Shown: piece after piece, positions 56,403 through 63,040 of the stretch
How the letters are laid out: each line of letters opens with the position of its first letter
How positions within the stretch are numbered: the stretch's first letter is position 1
Assembly: GCF_017874035.1 (NCBI RefSeq)
Contig: NZ_JAGGKV010000001.1
Location: forward strand, 310,001 to 374,000
Direction of reading: 5' to 3'
DNA from: Paenibacillus aceris
Lineage (GTDB): Bacteria > Bacillota > Bacilli > Paenibacillales > NBRC-103111
Length of the DNA stretch: 64,000 bases
The notes under the pieces: generated by a model
What the model was told of the DNA's origin: nothing
Database searches by the model: none
The model's input: the letters and a program-made list of their open reading frames with translations, nothing else
Program-made: the position numbers and the translations under genes

Positions 56403-57153
56403 GCTGCTCCAGCTCCTCGACAAAATTTCTATAATTTCTTAGTGCCGATGTATCCGTATTACTGTATTCCTGTATTCCTGTAATAGAAAACTCCTTGATT
56501 CTATTTCTACGCTTTATTTCTGTTTGAAACACAACTCCCTCGTATTCTCTCCTTACCCTATCAACGATTGTTTTATCAATGATTGTTCTAGAATCGATCA
56601 TTGTTGGCAATATGCCGCATAAAACAAGGTCCAGCTTTTTAACCTCTTTGATGTGAATCATTGTTGCGATGTATCTGTCCAGCGCGTCATAACACATTGG
56701 TTCGCATTGTAACATGACGATAGCATAGTCTGAAGCCACTAAACCATTAATAGTGTGCTCTCCGAGATTTGGAGGTAAATCAATAAGTATGAAGTCGTAT
56801 CTGGCCTTTACTTTATGTAGTGTGTCTCTCAAAATGGTCGAACTCATTGAAGGATTTTGATGGATAAGCATGGGCAGAGTTGCAAGCATTTCATCAGCCG
56901 GAATGAAGTGAAGGTTGTAGGTTAACTTGCGGATGTAGGGGGTGGGATTCATGTTTTTACATGCCTCAAAAATAGTCATTTTGGAGTAATCGTGTATATC
57001 TCGTTGAGTAAGAAACTGAGTCAAATTGCCTTGGCTATCGAAGTCCACACAGAGAACTTTGTACTTCTTAGAGAGAAGATACCCCGTAATGGCTGTGGTT
57101 GTCGTTTTGCCAACGCCACCTTTTTGATTACCGATTGAAATAATGGCTCCCAT
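56389..57153 (-). CDS. parA: ParA-family partition ATPase
   Basis: This 254-residue protein is a ParA/Soj-type Walker ATPase that positions plasmids, phage-plasmids or other cargo on the nucleoid. It has the deviant Walker A SIGNQKGGVGKTTTTAITG (residues 6-24), FDSQGNLTQFL, Walker B FILIDLPPNLGEHTINGL and MLQCEPMCYDALDRY. It lacks the N-terminal DNA-binding extension of large ParAs, so repression would depend on the partner protein. The ATG at 57153 follows AAGGAGGAATGGGTA; the longer upstream frame is not coding. The end of the gene carries octamer repeats. Confidence 0.9.
   Translation of the reverse strand: MGAIISIGNQKGGVGKTTTTAITGYLLSKKYKVLCVDFDSQGNLTQFLTQRDIHDYSKMTIFEACKNMNPTPYIRKLTYNLHFIPADEMLATLPMLIHQNPSMSSTILRDTLHKVKARYDFILIDLPPNLGEHTINGLVASDYAIVMLQCEPMCYDALDRYIATMIHIKEVKKLDLVLCGILPTMIDSRTIIDKTIVDRVRREYEGVVFQTEIKRRNRIKEFSITGIQEYSNTDTSALRNYRNFVEELEQRVQA
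56458..56481. repeat. Array of three contiguous 8-bp repeats inside parA
   Basis: ATTACTGT, ATTCCTGT, ATTCCTGT follow each other without gaps on the plus strand. They encode part of the parA C-terminus (TGIQEYSN) and share the consensus with the arrays at 56307 and 57169. Confidence 0.55.
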
Positions 57154-57168
57154 TACCCATTCCTCCTT

Positions 57169-57192
57169 ATTTCTGTAATCCTTTATTCCTGT
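57169..57192. repeat. Array of three contiguous 8-bp repeats upstream of parA
   Basis: ATTTCTGT, AATCCTTT, ATTCCTGT on the plus strand lie 16 bases upstream of the parA ATG. A TATAGT-AGA-ACTATA inverted repeat lies next to them. This is the expected place for an autorepressor or centromere site. Confidence 0.55.
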
Positions 57193-57335
57193 ATATAGTT
57201 CTACTATAGATCTATTTAATAGGGGGTCATGCACGGTCAAGTCGAGAGTGAATTCCGCACGAGGTTTTTTTCTTTTGTCCCTAAAGAAGAAAAAAGCCGT
57301 GATTCTTTTCCTCATCAATTTCGTCAAGAATGGCT

Positions 57336-57371
57336 TAAAGTTCTTGTCATTTGCTCGTGACAAGAACTTTA
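57336..57371. repeat. Perfect 14-bp inverted repeat
   Basis: TAAAGTTCTTGTCA and TGACAAGAACTTTA are separated by 8 bases between the endolysin and parA. There is no T run on either side, so it is not a clear terminator. It could be an operator, a recombination site or an RNA hairpin. Confidence 0.6.
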
Positions 57372-57418
57372 TCCCATAAACATAAACTCAGGCCGTACAA
57401 TTAGTATCGAGGGCTTTT

Positions 57419-58096
57419 TTAGATAATTCCTTTGCGGTGGAACACAGTCAGAAGGCTGTAAAAATCGTGGCTTCGACCGTCAGGCGAATCAATTAAGTTG
57501 CATCTTACAGCGGCATCAACGGCAGGATTTGCCCACTCCGGAACCGCCATGCTTGCTTTCATTTCTAGCGCATTGATCTTCTCGATATGCGCCTCTGCGG
57601 TGTTCAGTAGTGTTTGAATTTGTCCCTTTAACTCCTCAATTTCTTTCATTGTTTCTTCATCCCCCTCATTTTCTTCTGCTGGTCGTTTACCCATCAGTAA
57701 GTCATTTATGCTCAGATCAAAAGTAAACTCCAAATGCGGATAGTCAACAAAACCAGTCCAGTCTCTACCCCATGCAAATCCTAAGGTTTTACCGATCTCA
57801 GCAACTCGCCGCCATCTGGCATCCACGTTCCAGTTGAAGCTCCCATCCGGATTAATTAAGCTAATCAAACGCCAGTCCGTAGTTGTGATAGCTGTATCCC
57901 CCCTTGCATTAGTAACGATTGGGCCCGGTTTTGTTCTCCCTTGAGCATAAAGTTCATTCTGTTCAGCAATGCTGCGTAAACCTTGAGTAATAAGAATAGA
58001 TATGCCTTCGGATTCTACTCGTCTAATTAACTCACGCGCCTTCTGAGCTACAATTGAGTTAAGCAGAGCTATTCGTTGCTCATTGACTTGGCTCAT
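57419..58096 (-). CDS. CwlK/M15-type endolysin peptidase with an out-of-frame active-site segment
   Basis: The 225-residue protein matches phage L-Ala-D-Glu peptidases of the M15 family: GISILITQGLRSIAEQNELY, AQGRTKPGPIVTNARG, then WNVDARWRRVAEIGKTLGFA, and DYPHLEF with one zinc His. The usual SYHNYGLAxD motif carrying the other zinc ligands is absent; residues about 67-79 read DTAITTTDWRLIS instead. The DNA encodes YSYHNYGLAFD in another frame, between a C6 run (57898-57903) and about 57860, so two small deletions have scrambled it. The C-terminus resembles other Paenibacillus endolysins (VPEWANPAVDAAVRCNLID). The ATG follows GAGGAACGGAA. Probably inactive. Confidence 0.8.
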   Translation of the reverse strand: MSQVNEQRIALLNSIVAQKARELIRRVESEGISILITQGLRSIAEQNELYAQGRTKPGPIVTNARGDTAITTTDWRLISLINPDGSFNWNVDARWRRVAEIGKTLGFAWGRDWTGFVDYPHLEFTFDLSINDLLMGKRPAEENEGDEETMKEIEELKGQIQTLLNTAEAHIEKINALEMKASMAVPEWANPAVDAAVRCNLIDSPDGRSHDFYSLLTVFHRKGII

Positions 58097-58205
58097 TTCC
58101 GTTCCTCGCCCTTCTGTTTCAATTGTCCCAAGGCATTTTGAATTGCAGGCGGCCGCAATTGCGACTTGTGCATCTACATATTTTTTTGTTGCTAAATCTT
58201 GAGTT
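58093..58205 (-). pseudogene. 3' remnant of a phage tail-fibre-like gene
   Basis: Before the endolysin the minus strand encodes ITQDLATKKYVDAQVA, a pattern common in tail-fibre and collar proteins. After a frameshift it encodes QLRPPAIQNALGQLKQKGEE, RK and a TGA that overlaps the endolysin ATG as ATGA. The 5' part is gone, fused to the terminase gene. Family assignment rests on a short motif. Confidence 0.5.
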
Positions 58206-58994
58206 ATTAAGATTATTAACCTCTGCTTGCAGCTTTTGAATCCTAAGATCACGCTCAGCGTCTACAAAACGATTTTTTAATTCAATGGCTTTCAACTTCT
58301 TATCCTGGACCCGGGTCAATGCTTCCTCCAGACGCAGCAGATCATCAATCACTCTAATATCTGATTCCTCAATCTTCGTCTTAACCAGCTTATCCATCGG
58401 TACAACCACACTTCTGGTTTGGCCCATCTTTTCATAGTGAACGGTCTGGACATCCTTAATAGTGATTCTCTCCTGTAGGACCTTTCGTTGCTTTTCAGAA
58501 AGCGCACACCGAAGATTCTGGATCCGCTGCAGCATTCGCCTTTCCCTTATTGAAAGAAGTGTGATTGCCTTGTCCGCTTGCCGGACCGGATCAGTCTCAA
58601 CTTGACGAACCAGTTCTTGCTCATCTTCCTCGAGCGTATCCATCCAGATGGATTGGAACTCTCCGGTAGTGACTGCTTTTTTGTTGCCTGGTGGGCCACC
58701 ATGGCCACCTCGGTTACCAAGAGCATTTTTACTCCCTTTCGGAGCTCCTCCTTTATTACCGACAGCATTCTTATTACCTAAAGGAGCTCCAATTCGTTTA
58801 GTAACGTTACCTTTCACTTCATTAGTAACGTTACCTTTTAATGAAGCATCCCATTTATCCTGGCTCTTCCATTTCCGAATCTGGGTTTCCCCAAGTCCGA
58901 GCTCAGCAGCAAGGTCCTTGAGTTTCATCTTACCTGCGCTGCCGAGCCATATTTCTTAGGCTTTGTCCCTGTCAGGGCTGCGTTCTCTTGGCAT
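58119..58994 (-). pseudogene. Phage terminase small subunit (YqaS/PBSX type), copy 1, broken
   Basis: The protein matches PBSX/skin-type terminase small subunits: KLKDLAAELGLGETQIRKWK (DNA-binding HTH), GNKNAVGNKGGAPKGSKNAL and AVTTGEFQSIWMDTLEEDEQ. The natural start is ATG 58994 (MPRERSPDRDKA, after GGAGGTGA), but codon 13 is TAA (58956-58958), where a Tyr codon would be expected. Translation could restart at ATG 58928. At the 3' end homology stops at about 58205; the reading frame then runs out of phase into a tail-fibre remnant and ends at 58119. Confidence 0.82.
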
Positions 58995-59149
58995 TACATA
59001 TCACTCACCTCCGAAATACAAGGTAAAAATAAAAAAGAGAGTCGGACCTGGCAACGAGTGTGAAAGAGGCCACGAACCATTGTCGTATAATGCCAATAGA
59101 CCAACCTTTGAAAAGGCTGGCCTGCTGGCTTAAATTTTATTATAACCAA

Positions 59150-59533
59150 TTATTTCTTGATTTTTTTCATTGCTGTATTGAACTTTTGATTCACTTTTTT
59201 CGAGCTTGTTGAGACGCGAGTCCATTTGGAACCGCCGAAGCCGCCTGTTACGAAGGTACGGTCCAATACGACAGTATCATTAGCTGTACCTTTAAGTGTT
59301 AATCTTCCAGAGCCTAAGTTCTCGCCTTTCGGTACGTCAGCCCAAGTACCTGTAATCGTGTTCGTTGTTTGGTTGATAATGCCACGATAAACGTTGGTGA
59401 AACCTGCATTATCATCTTCACCAAACCACCATAAGATCCTACCAACCTGGCGAAGGTAGTACGTACCTCCATCGTTACAATCATACACACCTGTTAAATT
59501 CGGCAAAGCTTTGATGACGTTCTTCTTCAACAT
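59150..59533 (-). CDS. Lipocalin-like beta-rich protein of unknown function
   Basis: The 127-residue protein has alternating hydrophobic and Gly/Thr-rich strands: LTGVYDCNDGGTYYLRQVGR, ILWWFGEDDNAGFTNVYRG, ITGTWADVPKG and a basic tail. The pattern WWxGE...FTNVxRGxI...GxWADVPKG is shared by many bacterial proteins of unknown function that look like small beta-barrels. The ATG follows AAGGAG at 8 bases. It is inserted between two broken phage genes and is not itself phage-like. Confidence 0.75.
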   Translation of the reverse strand: MLKKNVIKALPNLTGVYDCNDGGTYYLRQVGRILWWFGEDDNAGFTNVYRGIINQTTNTITGTWADVPKGENLGSGRLTLKGTANDTVVLDRTFVTGGFGGSKWTRVSTSSKKVNQKFNTAMKKIKK

Positions 59534-59754
59534 ATGAAACACTCCTTTCAAAGTTTATACGATAGATTATGATAAAACTTTGATAGAGGAGTGTACTGAA
59601 AGAGTTGTAGATTCGTATATTTTCAATAACTGATTATTAATAAAGGCGTTACCCCCGCAGCGAAGGCCGGTGACATGGAATACCATTTTGACATCAATAT
59701 AATCATGAAGATATAACTCCTTTATTTCTATTCCTAACGATAATTAAAAGTCCT

Positions 59755-59978
59755 CTAAAGTTCATATTTCTGCAACTCCAGATCAATCTCAATCAGCTTC
59801 TTCAGATCCTCAACTGTCTTGATCTCGATCCGTCCATCCTGGAAGTCTTTAACCCAGCGAGCAATGCCTGCTTGAATGATTTTACGGTAAACTTGGATTC
59901 GAGTATCCCTTCGATTAGAGCGAGTTCATGCTTAAGTAACAACTCTTCATTATCTTCGTTCGTATTTTCATCTTTCAA
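59755..59978 (-). pseudogene. Small phage gene upstream of terminase, frameshifted
   Basis: From TTG 59978 (GGGAG at 9 bases) the frame reads KDENTNEDNEELLLKHELAL, then shifts. In the next frame RRDTRIQVYRKIIQAG, IARWVKDFQDGRIEIKTVED and LKKLIEIDLELQKYEL run to TAG 59755. Adding one base near 59908 restores 74 codons. Genes of this type sit just before terminase small subunits in related prophages. The function is unknown. Confidence 0.65.
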
Positions 59979-59982
59979 TTGC

Positions 59983-60065
59983 GAACACTCCCAACATTCG
60001 TTAGAATAGATGTGAGATCATGCGTTCGCATAACCGTGGCAAACATGATCTCACTGGGAGTGTTC
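59983..60065 (+). repeat. Nested inverted repeat with two 11-bp perfect arms
   Basis: Outer arms GAACACTCCCA (59983-59993) and TGGGAGTGTTC (60055-60065) and inner arms GTGAGATCATG (60012-60022) and CATGATCTCAC (60044-60054) are all perfect. The right arms abut; the left arms are split by 18 bases. A strong plus-strand terminator follows at 60075. The structure looks like a stable RNA or a mobile-element end. Confidence 0.7.
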
Positions 60066-60074
60066 CGGTGCATG

Positions 60075-60103
60075 AGAAGGACGTTCGAGCGTCCTTCTTT
60101 TTA
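60075..60103 (+). terminator. Intrinsic terminator after the nested inverted repeat
   Basis: AGAAGGACG and CGTCCTTCT form a 9-base-pair stem with a TTCGAG loop, followed by TTTT. It is oriented to end a plus-strand transcript through the nested repeat. Confidence 0.75.
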
Positions 60104-60197
60104 TAAGTCTAATAGTTCTGTGCAACAAACAAGGATGTCAGCCAATACCTCAGCATCCCGGTAAGATTAAGGATTATTTTTTTATGAAGAGATCAAC

Positions 60198-60252
60198 GAA
60201 AAAAACGGTCTGTATTCGCTTCTATTTCGCTATAAGACCGTTTTTGTTTTTT
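60198..60252 (-). terminator. Terminator after the first YjcZ-type gene
   Basis: AAAAACGGTCT pairs with AGACCGTTTTT around a 23-base loop; T runs flank both sides, so it can act in both directions. It ends the first YjcZ-type gene on the minus strand. Confidence 0.75.
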
Positions 60253-60263
60253 ATGATGTTGGT

Positions 60264-60374
60264 TTAAAATGCAAATGTCATTAAGATAATAACCAGAAGA
60301 ATAAAAAGAACCAATACAGCTGCTGCGTTGTTACCATAACCTGCACAACTTCCACCATAACCTACTTCTCCCAT
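60264..60374 (-). CDS. YjcZ-family sporulation microprotein 1
   Basis: This 36-residue protein reads MGEVGYGGSCAGYGNNAAAV then LVLFILLVIILMTFAF: a Gly/Tyr/Cys-rich head and one membrane helix, the YjcZ/SscA type of spore-associated microprotein. The ATG follows GAGGGG at 11 bases. A CATACTTTA -10-like element of sporulation type (minus strand, 60413-60421) lies upstream. A paralogue is at 60946. Confidence 0.82.
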   Translation of the reverse strand: MGEVGYGGSCAGYGNNAAAVLVLFILLVIILMTFAF

Positions 60375-60412
60375 GCTTACTCATTCCCCTCTGGTGTTTT
60401 GTCACTACGGTA

Positions 60413-60421
60413 TAAAGTATG
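60413..60421 (-). promoter_or_regulatory. Sigma-K-like -10 of the first YjcZ-type gene
   Basis: On the minus strand CATACTTTA fits the CATAnnnTA pattern of mother-cell sigma factors. A -35 AC at the right distance is not present, so the assignment is weak. The second YjcZ copy has GTATACTTTA in the same place (61089-61097). Confidence 0.35.
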
Positions 60422-60440
60422 TTCGTTAAGTAGTGTTTGA

Positions 60441-60620
60441 TTGGACGTATGTACCAAATTGAGTATTGGAATAGCCGGCATTCATAATAAAGAATTCGGA
60501 TGGTCCCTGCAGGTGAGTGACAACAGCTATGTTGGTGCTTGTGAATTTGTACCACTCGAAGCACAATCTACATTTTTCAAAATAGCCGAGCAATTAAATC
60601 GAACAGAAACTGAGAATTAG
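60441..60620 (+). pseudogene. C-terminal remnant of an unidentified protein
   Basis: The plus strand encodes 59 residues with natural composition (HNKEFGWSLQVSDNSYVGAC, EFVPLEAQSTFFKIAEQLNR, TETEN) before TAG 60620. A TGA lies directly upstream and there is no ribosome site, so the gene lost its 5' part. I do not recognise the family. Confidence 0.4.
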
Positions 60621-60786
60621 TATTATCTTGATCCGCTCCTTCAGTGCCGGGTTAACTACCTTTTTATAACACCCAGTAAAAATAACCGCAAATTCCCGCT
60701 ATGTGCCCACGCATTATTTTTAAACTTGAATCTTATATATTAACCAGCCACAGTCACTCATCTCATATTTTAACCTTCATTTACCA

Positions 60787-60820
60787 TAAAAAAGTCACCC
60801 TGAGAAGGGTGACCTTTTTA
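60787..60820. terminator. Bidirectional intrinsic terminator
   Basis: AAAAAAGTCACCCT pairs with AGGGTGACCTTTTT around a 3-base loop (GAG). It faces both ways. It lies between the two YjcZ-type units. Confidence 0.75.
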
Positions 60821-60831
60821 TGATAAGAACA

Positions 60832-60893
60832 ACGAGAAAAAACGGCCCGTGTTCGCATCTGTTTCGCGATAGGACCGCTTTTGTTTTTCTCGA
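60832..60893 (-). terminator. Terminator after the second YjcZ-type gene
   Basis: CGAGAAAAAACGG.CC pairs with GG.CCG-CTTTTGTTTTTCTCG around a central loop. It closely resembles the terminator at 60198-60252, supporting duplication of the whole YjcZ module. Confidence 0.65.
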
Positions 60894-60945
60894 TATTAGT
60901 GTTTGATTAAAGAATTTTAGAACACACAAGCTGCTGATAAGATGA

Positions 60946-61050
60946 TTACCAAACACAAGTTACTGATAAGATGATAACCAAAAGAATAAAAAGAACCAAA
61001 ACAGCTGCTACGTTGTTACCATAACCTGCACAACTTGCACCATAACCCAT
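60946..61050 (-). CDS. YjcZ-family sporulation microprotein 2
   Basis: This 34-residue protein reads MGYGASCAGYGNNVAAVLVL then FILLVIILSVTCVW, close to the 60264 copy. Just past the Leu-rich helix a 29-base segment is duplicated in tandem (about 60920-60978), which adds a stop after SVTCVW and changes the C-terminus. Promoter and terminator resemble those of the first copy. Confidence 0.78.
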   Translation of the reverse strand: MGYGASCAGYGNNVAAVLVLFILLVIILSVTCVW

Positions 61051-61233
61051 ATTTACTCATTCCCCTCAAGTAAATTTTAATTACGATATAAAGTATACGC
61101 TCAGTACTTATTGCTTGCTTGGACGTATACCATTGAGGGTAAACGCTGAGGACCACTGAACGATGATTGATGCCGTGCTAAACTGCCCGTTTAGTTCAAT
61201 ATTTTGCAAGAAATTACGTAGCCTCAGCCCGAT

Positions 61234-61345
61234 TTAAAAGTACCGCTCAATACCCGTAAACTCATAAAAACGTTTCTTAATAACATCACAAAACACAGGA
61301 TCTAATTCAAGAGTTACAGATGGTGGTAGGATAGTAGGAGACTTT
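61234..61345 (-). pseudogene. 3' remnant of a phage-type DNA methyltransferase
   Basis: The minus strand encodes NKKSPTILPPSVTLELDPVF followed by CDVIKKRFYEFTGIERYF and TAA at 61234-61236. The ELDPxYCDVIxxRxxEFTG pattern is the C-terminal end of N6/N4 DNA methyltransferases. Only the tail remains, joined to the truncated xkdS. Confidence 0.6.
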
Positions 61346-61612
61346 TTATTGTAATCGATCGTCTTGCATTAAGGCTTCTTGAATGCGTCTATTCAACTCT
61401 ACACGAACATAAGTATCACTCTTCCCAATGACGGAGCTAAGCTCACTACCATAATCAGAACCATAAATAGTATGTTCGAAGCGTTCTGTTTGGAGGATCT
61501 TATATACAGCTTGCTTTACTGCCTCTAGGCGATCTACGATTCCCACAATTCGGTTGGAGACCGGATCAAGTTGGTAGGTTTTGCTAGCCTGTTTAGCTTG
61601 TAGTAATTGCAT
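61346..61612 (-). CDS. xkdS: XkdS-like phage baseplate protein (DUF2634), truncated
   Basis: The 88 residues match the N-terminal part of PBSX XkdS: SKTYQLDPVSNRIVGIVDRL, EAVKQAVYKILQTERFEH, DYGSELSSVIGK and RRIQEALMQDDRLQ, then TAA. Full-length relatives continue for about 45 residues. The ATG at 61612 follows GGAG at 8 bases. It follows xkdR in the PBSX order and is cut off by a deletion that joins it to a methyltransferase tail. Confidence 0.78.
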   Translation of the reverse strand: MQLLQAKQASKTYQLDPVSNRIVGIVDRLEAVKQAVYKILQTERFEHTIYGSDYGSELSSVIGKSDTYVRVELNRRIQEALMQDDRLQ

Positions 61613-61641
61613 GGTGGTTACTCCGCCCTGAGGGATCATTC

Positions 61642-61947
61642 CTACACCGCCCTATCCAAAATGATGTACTGTTGACTACCTTGCATCCGAAGGAGGATTA
61701 GCGAATCGCCGATTTCAAGGCCGCGCCGAATGACCACTACTTGAATACCTATCGTAACCTCATAGTGTGTGAGCTGTTCCGGAATAATTAAAAAATCCTC
61801 AACGAGTGAAAACCGCTGATCAACGGACACTTCGAGAGGATTTGTGTTTGTTACTGTTCCTAATAGTACAGATACAGGTGAGGTTGCATCAACAGCACCG
61901 ACTCCGGCTTGCTTTATTAAATTTGCTAGTTCAGCTATCTTTTTCAT
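61642..61947 (-). CDS. xkdR: XkdR-like phage protein (DUF2577)
   Basis: This 101-residue protein matches the DUF2577/XkdR family of PBSX-type tail genes (KIAELANLIKQAGVGAVDAT, SPVSVLLGTVTNTNPLEVSV, and the C-terminal GDSLILLRMQGSQQYIILDR). The reading frame is intact. It overlaps xkdQ by 4 bases and precedes xkdS, as in PBSX and skin. Confidence 0.82.
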   Translation of the reverse strand: MKKIAELANLIKQAGVGAVDATSPVSVLLGTVTNTNPLEVSVDQRFSLVEDFLIIPEQLTHYEVTIGIQVVVIRRGLEIGDSLILLRMQGSQQYIILDRAV

Positions 61948-62830
61948 CCATACACCTTCAATTCCAATGACATGGAATGAACTGCATCTTCGAACTTATG
62001 CGTGCATTCTTCAACAAGGAAATAATTATTCACATCGATATCCCCAATATTAATAGAAATAGAGCAGCCTGCACGCACTCTGATATCACCGATAGCATCA
62101 ATAGTGAACGTACGCGTCTCGCGACTCTTTAACACCATGAGTTTGTTCAGAATTTCATTTACCTGTGCTCGGTTTAACTTATCATCAACTTTTTGATAGA
62201 GCTGCAGTCTGCCCCACTTGGCTATGTTTGCACTATCCTGAACAACGAATGCATCACACCCAACCACTTTAGAAGTTTGACCCTCTTCCTTGCTCTTCAC
62301 GTCCTGGACCAATTTAATACGGTTATAAGTATCGGTATCAATAGAGCGAGTCATTTTGTAATCATAGGCTAAGCTTATATCGCCGATAGAAATATCTAAT
62401 TTCCAGTCGACAAAATCTCGTAAGGCAAGTTCTCCGAAGTTATCGTAAAAGACATAGGTACGACCGGTTGCAACAGTTGTATCCGCCAATGCCGTACAAA
62501 TGATATCAAGAAGTTTAGTCCCATCTTCTACCTTCCTTCGGTAGCCTGTATCAGCAAGTGAGCCTATCTTTAATTCGGTGTCACTGGCTATTTTTTTAAA
62601 AACTTCCGTAGCTGTCGAATTTTTGAACACATAAGTGTCGCTGCCCATTAAATAGCTGAGCTGATCAAATGCGGTGATCTTAATAGCTTCATCGGACCAT
62701 CGTTGATCGTAAAGATGTAACCGTAGAACACAGGCTGCTGCTCATCAAGTATGACTCGAACCACGTCACCGGTGTTATAACGGAAACTTGTATCCTCATA
62801 GATACCTCCTTCGATGATCGTAAATTCCAT
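61944..62830 (-). pseudogene. xkdQ: XkdQ-like phage tail hub protein, frameshifted and 5'-truncated
   Basis: The first part (EFTIIEGGIYEDTSFRYNTG, DVVRVILDEQQPVFYGYIFT) runs out of frame at about 62683, near GGTCCGATG. The next frame continues EAIKITAFDQLSYLMGSDTY, VFKNSTATEVFKKIASD and on to the C-terminus (LVEECTHKFEDAVHSMSLEL). One added base would rejoin them. An in-frame TGA precedes the first ATG, so the 5' end is also lost. XkdQ is the tail-hub/protease-like protein of PBSX. Confidence 0.78.
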
Positions 62831-63040
62831 ACTCGAAGCTTTCCCAACTCTGCTTTCACCTCAAAGTGTAAATGGATTGATAAATAAATTGTTAGACTGA
62901 TAACGGCGTACGAACGGGAAGTTAGTTTAACAACACAGGTCCTTATCTCAACATTTTTTTTGATTGTATTAATCTTTAAGAATAATACCTGAAGAGAAAC
63001 AAATAATAAAAATAAAAAACGTTAAAGGGGATTAACTATT

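Noticed and set aside
57154..57363. Longer parA start adding 70 residues
   Set aside because: The added region is Phe/Lys-rich with no domain, and the ATG at 57153 has a strong ribosome site and starts at the Walker A region, as in short ParAs.
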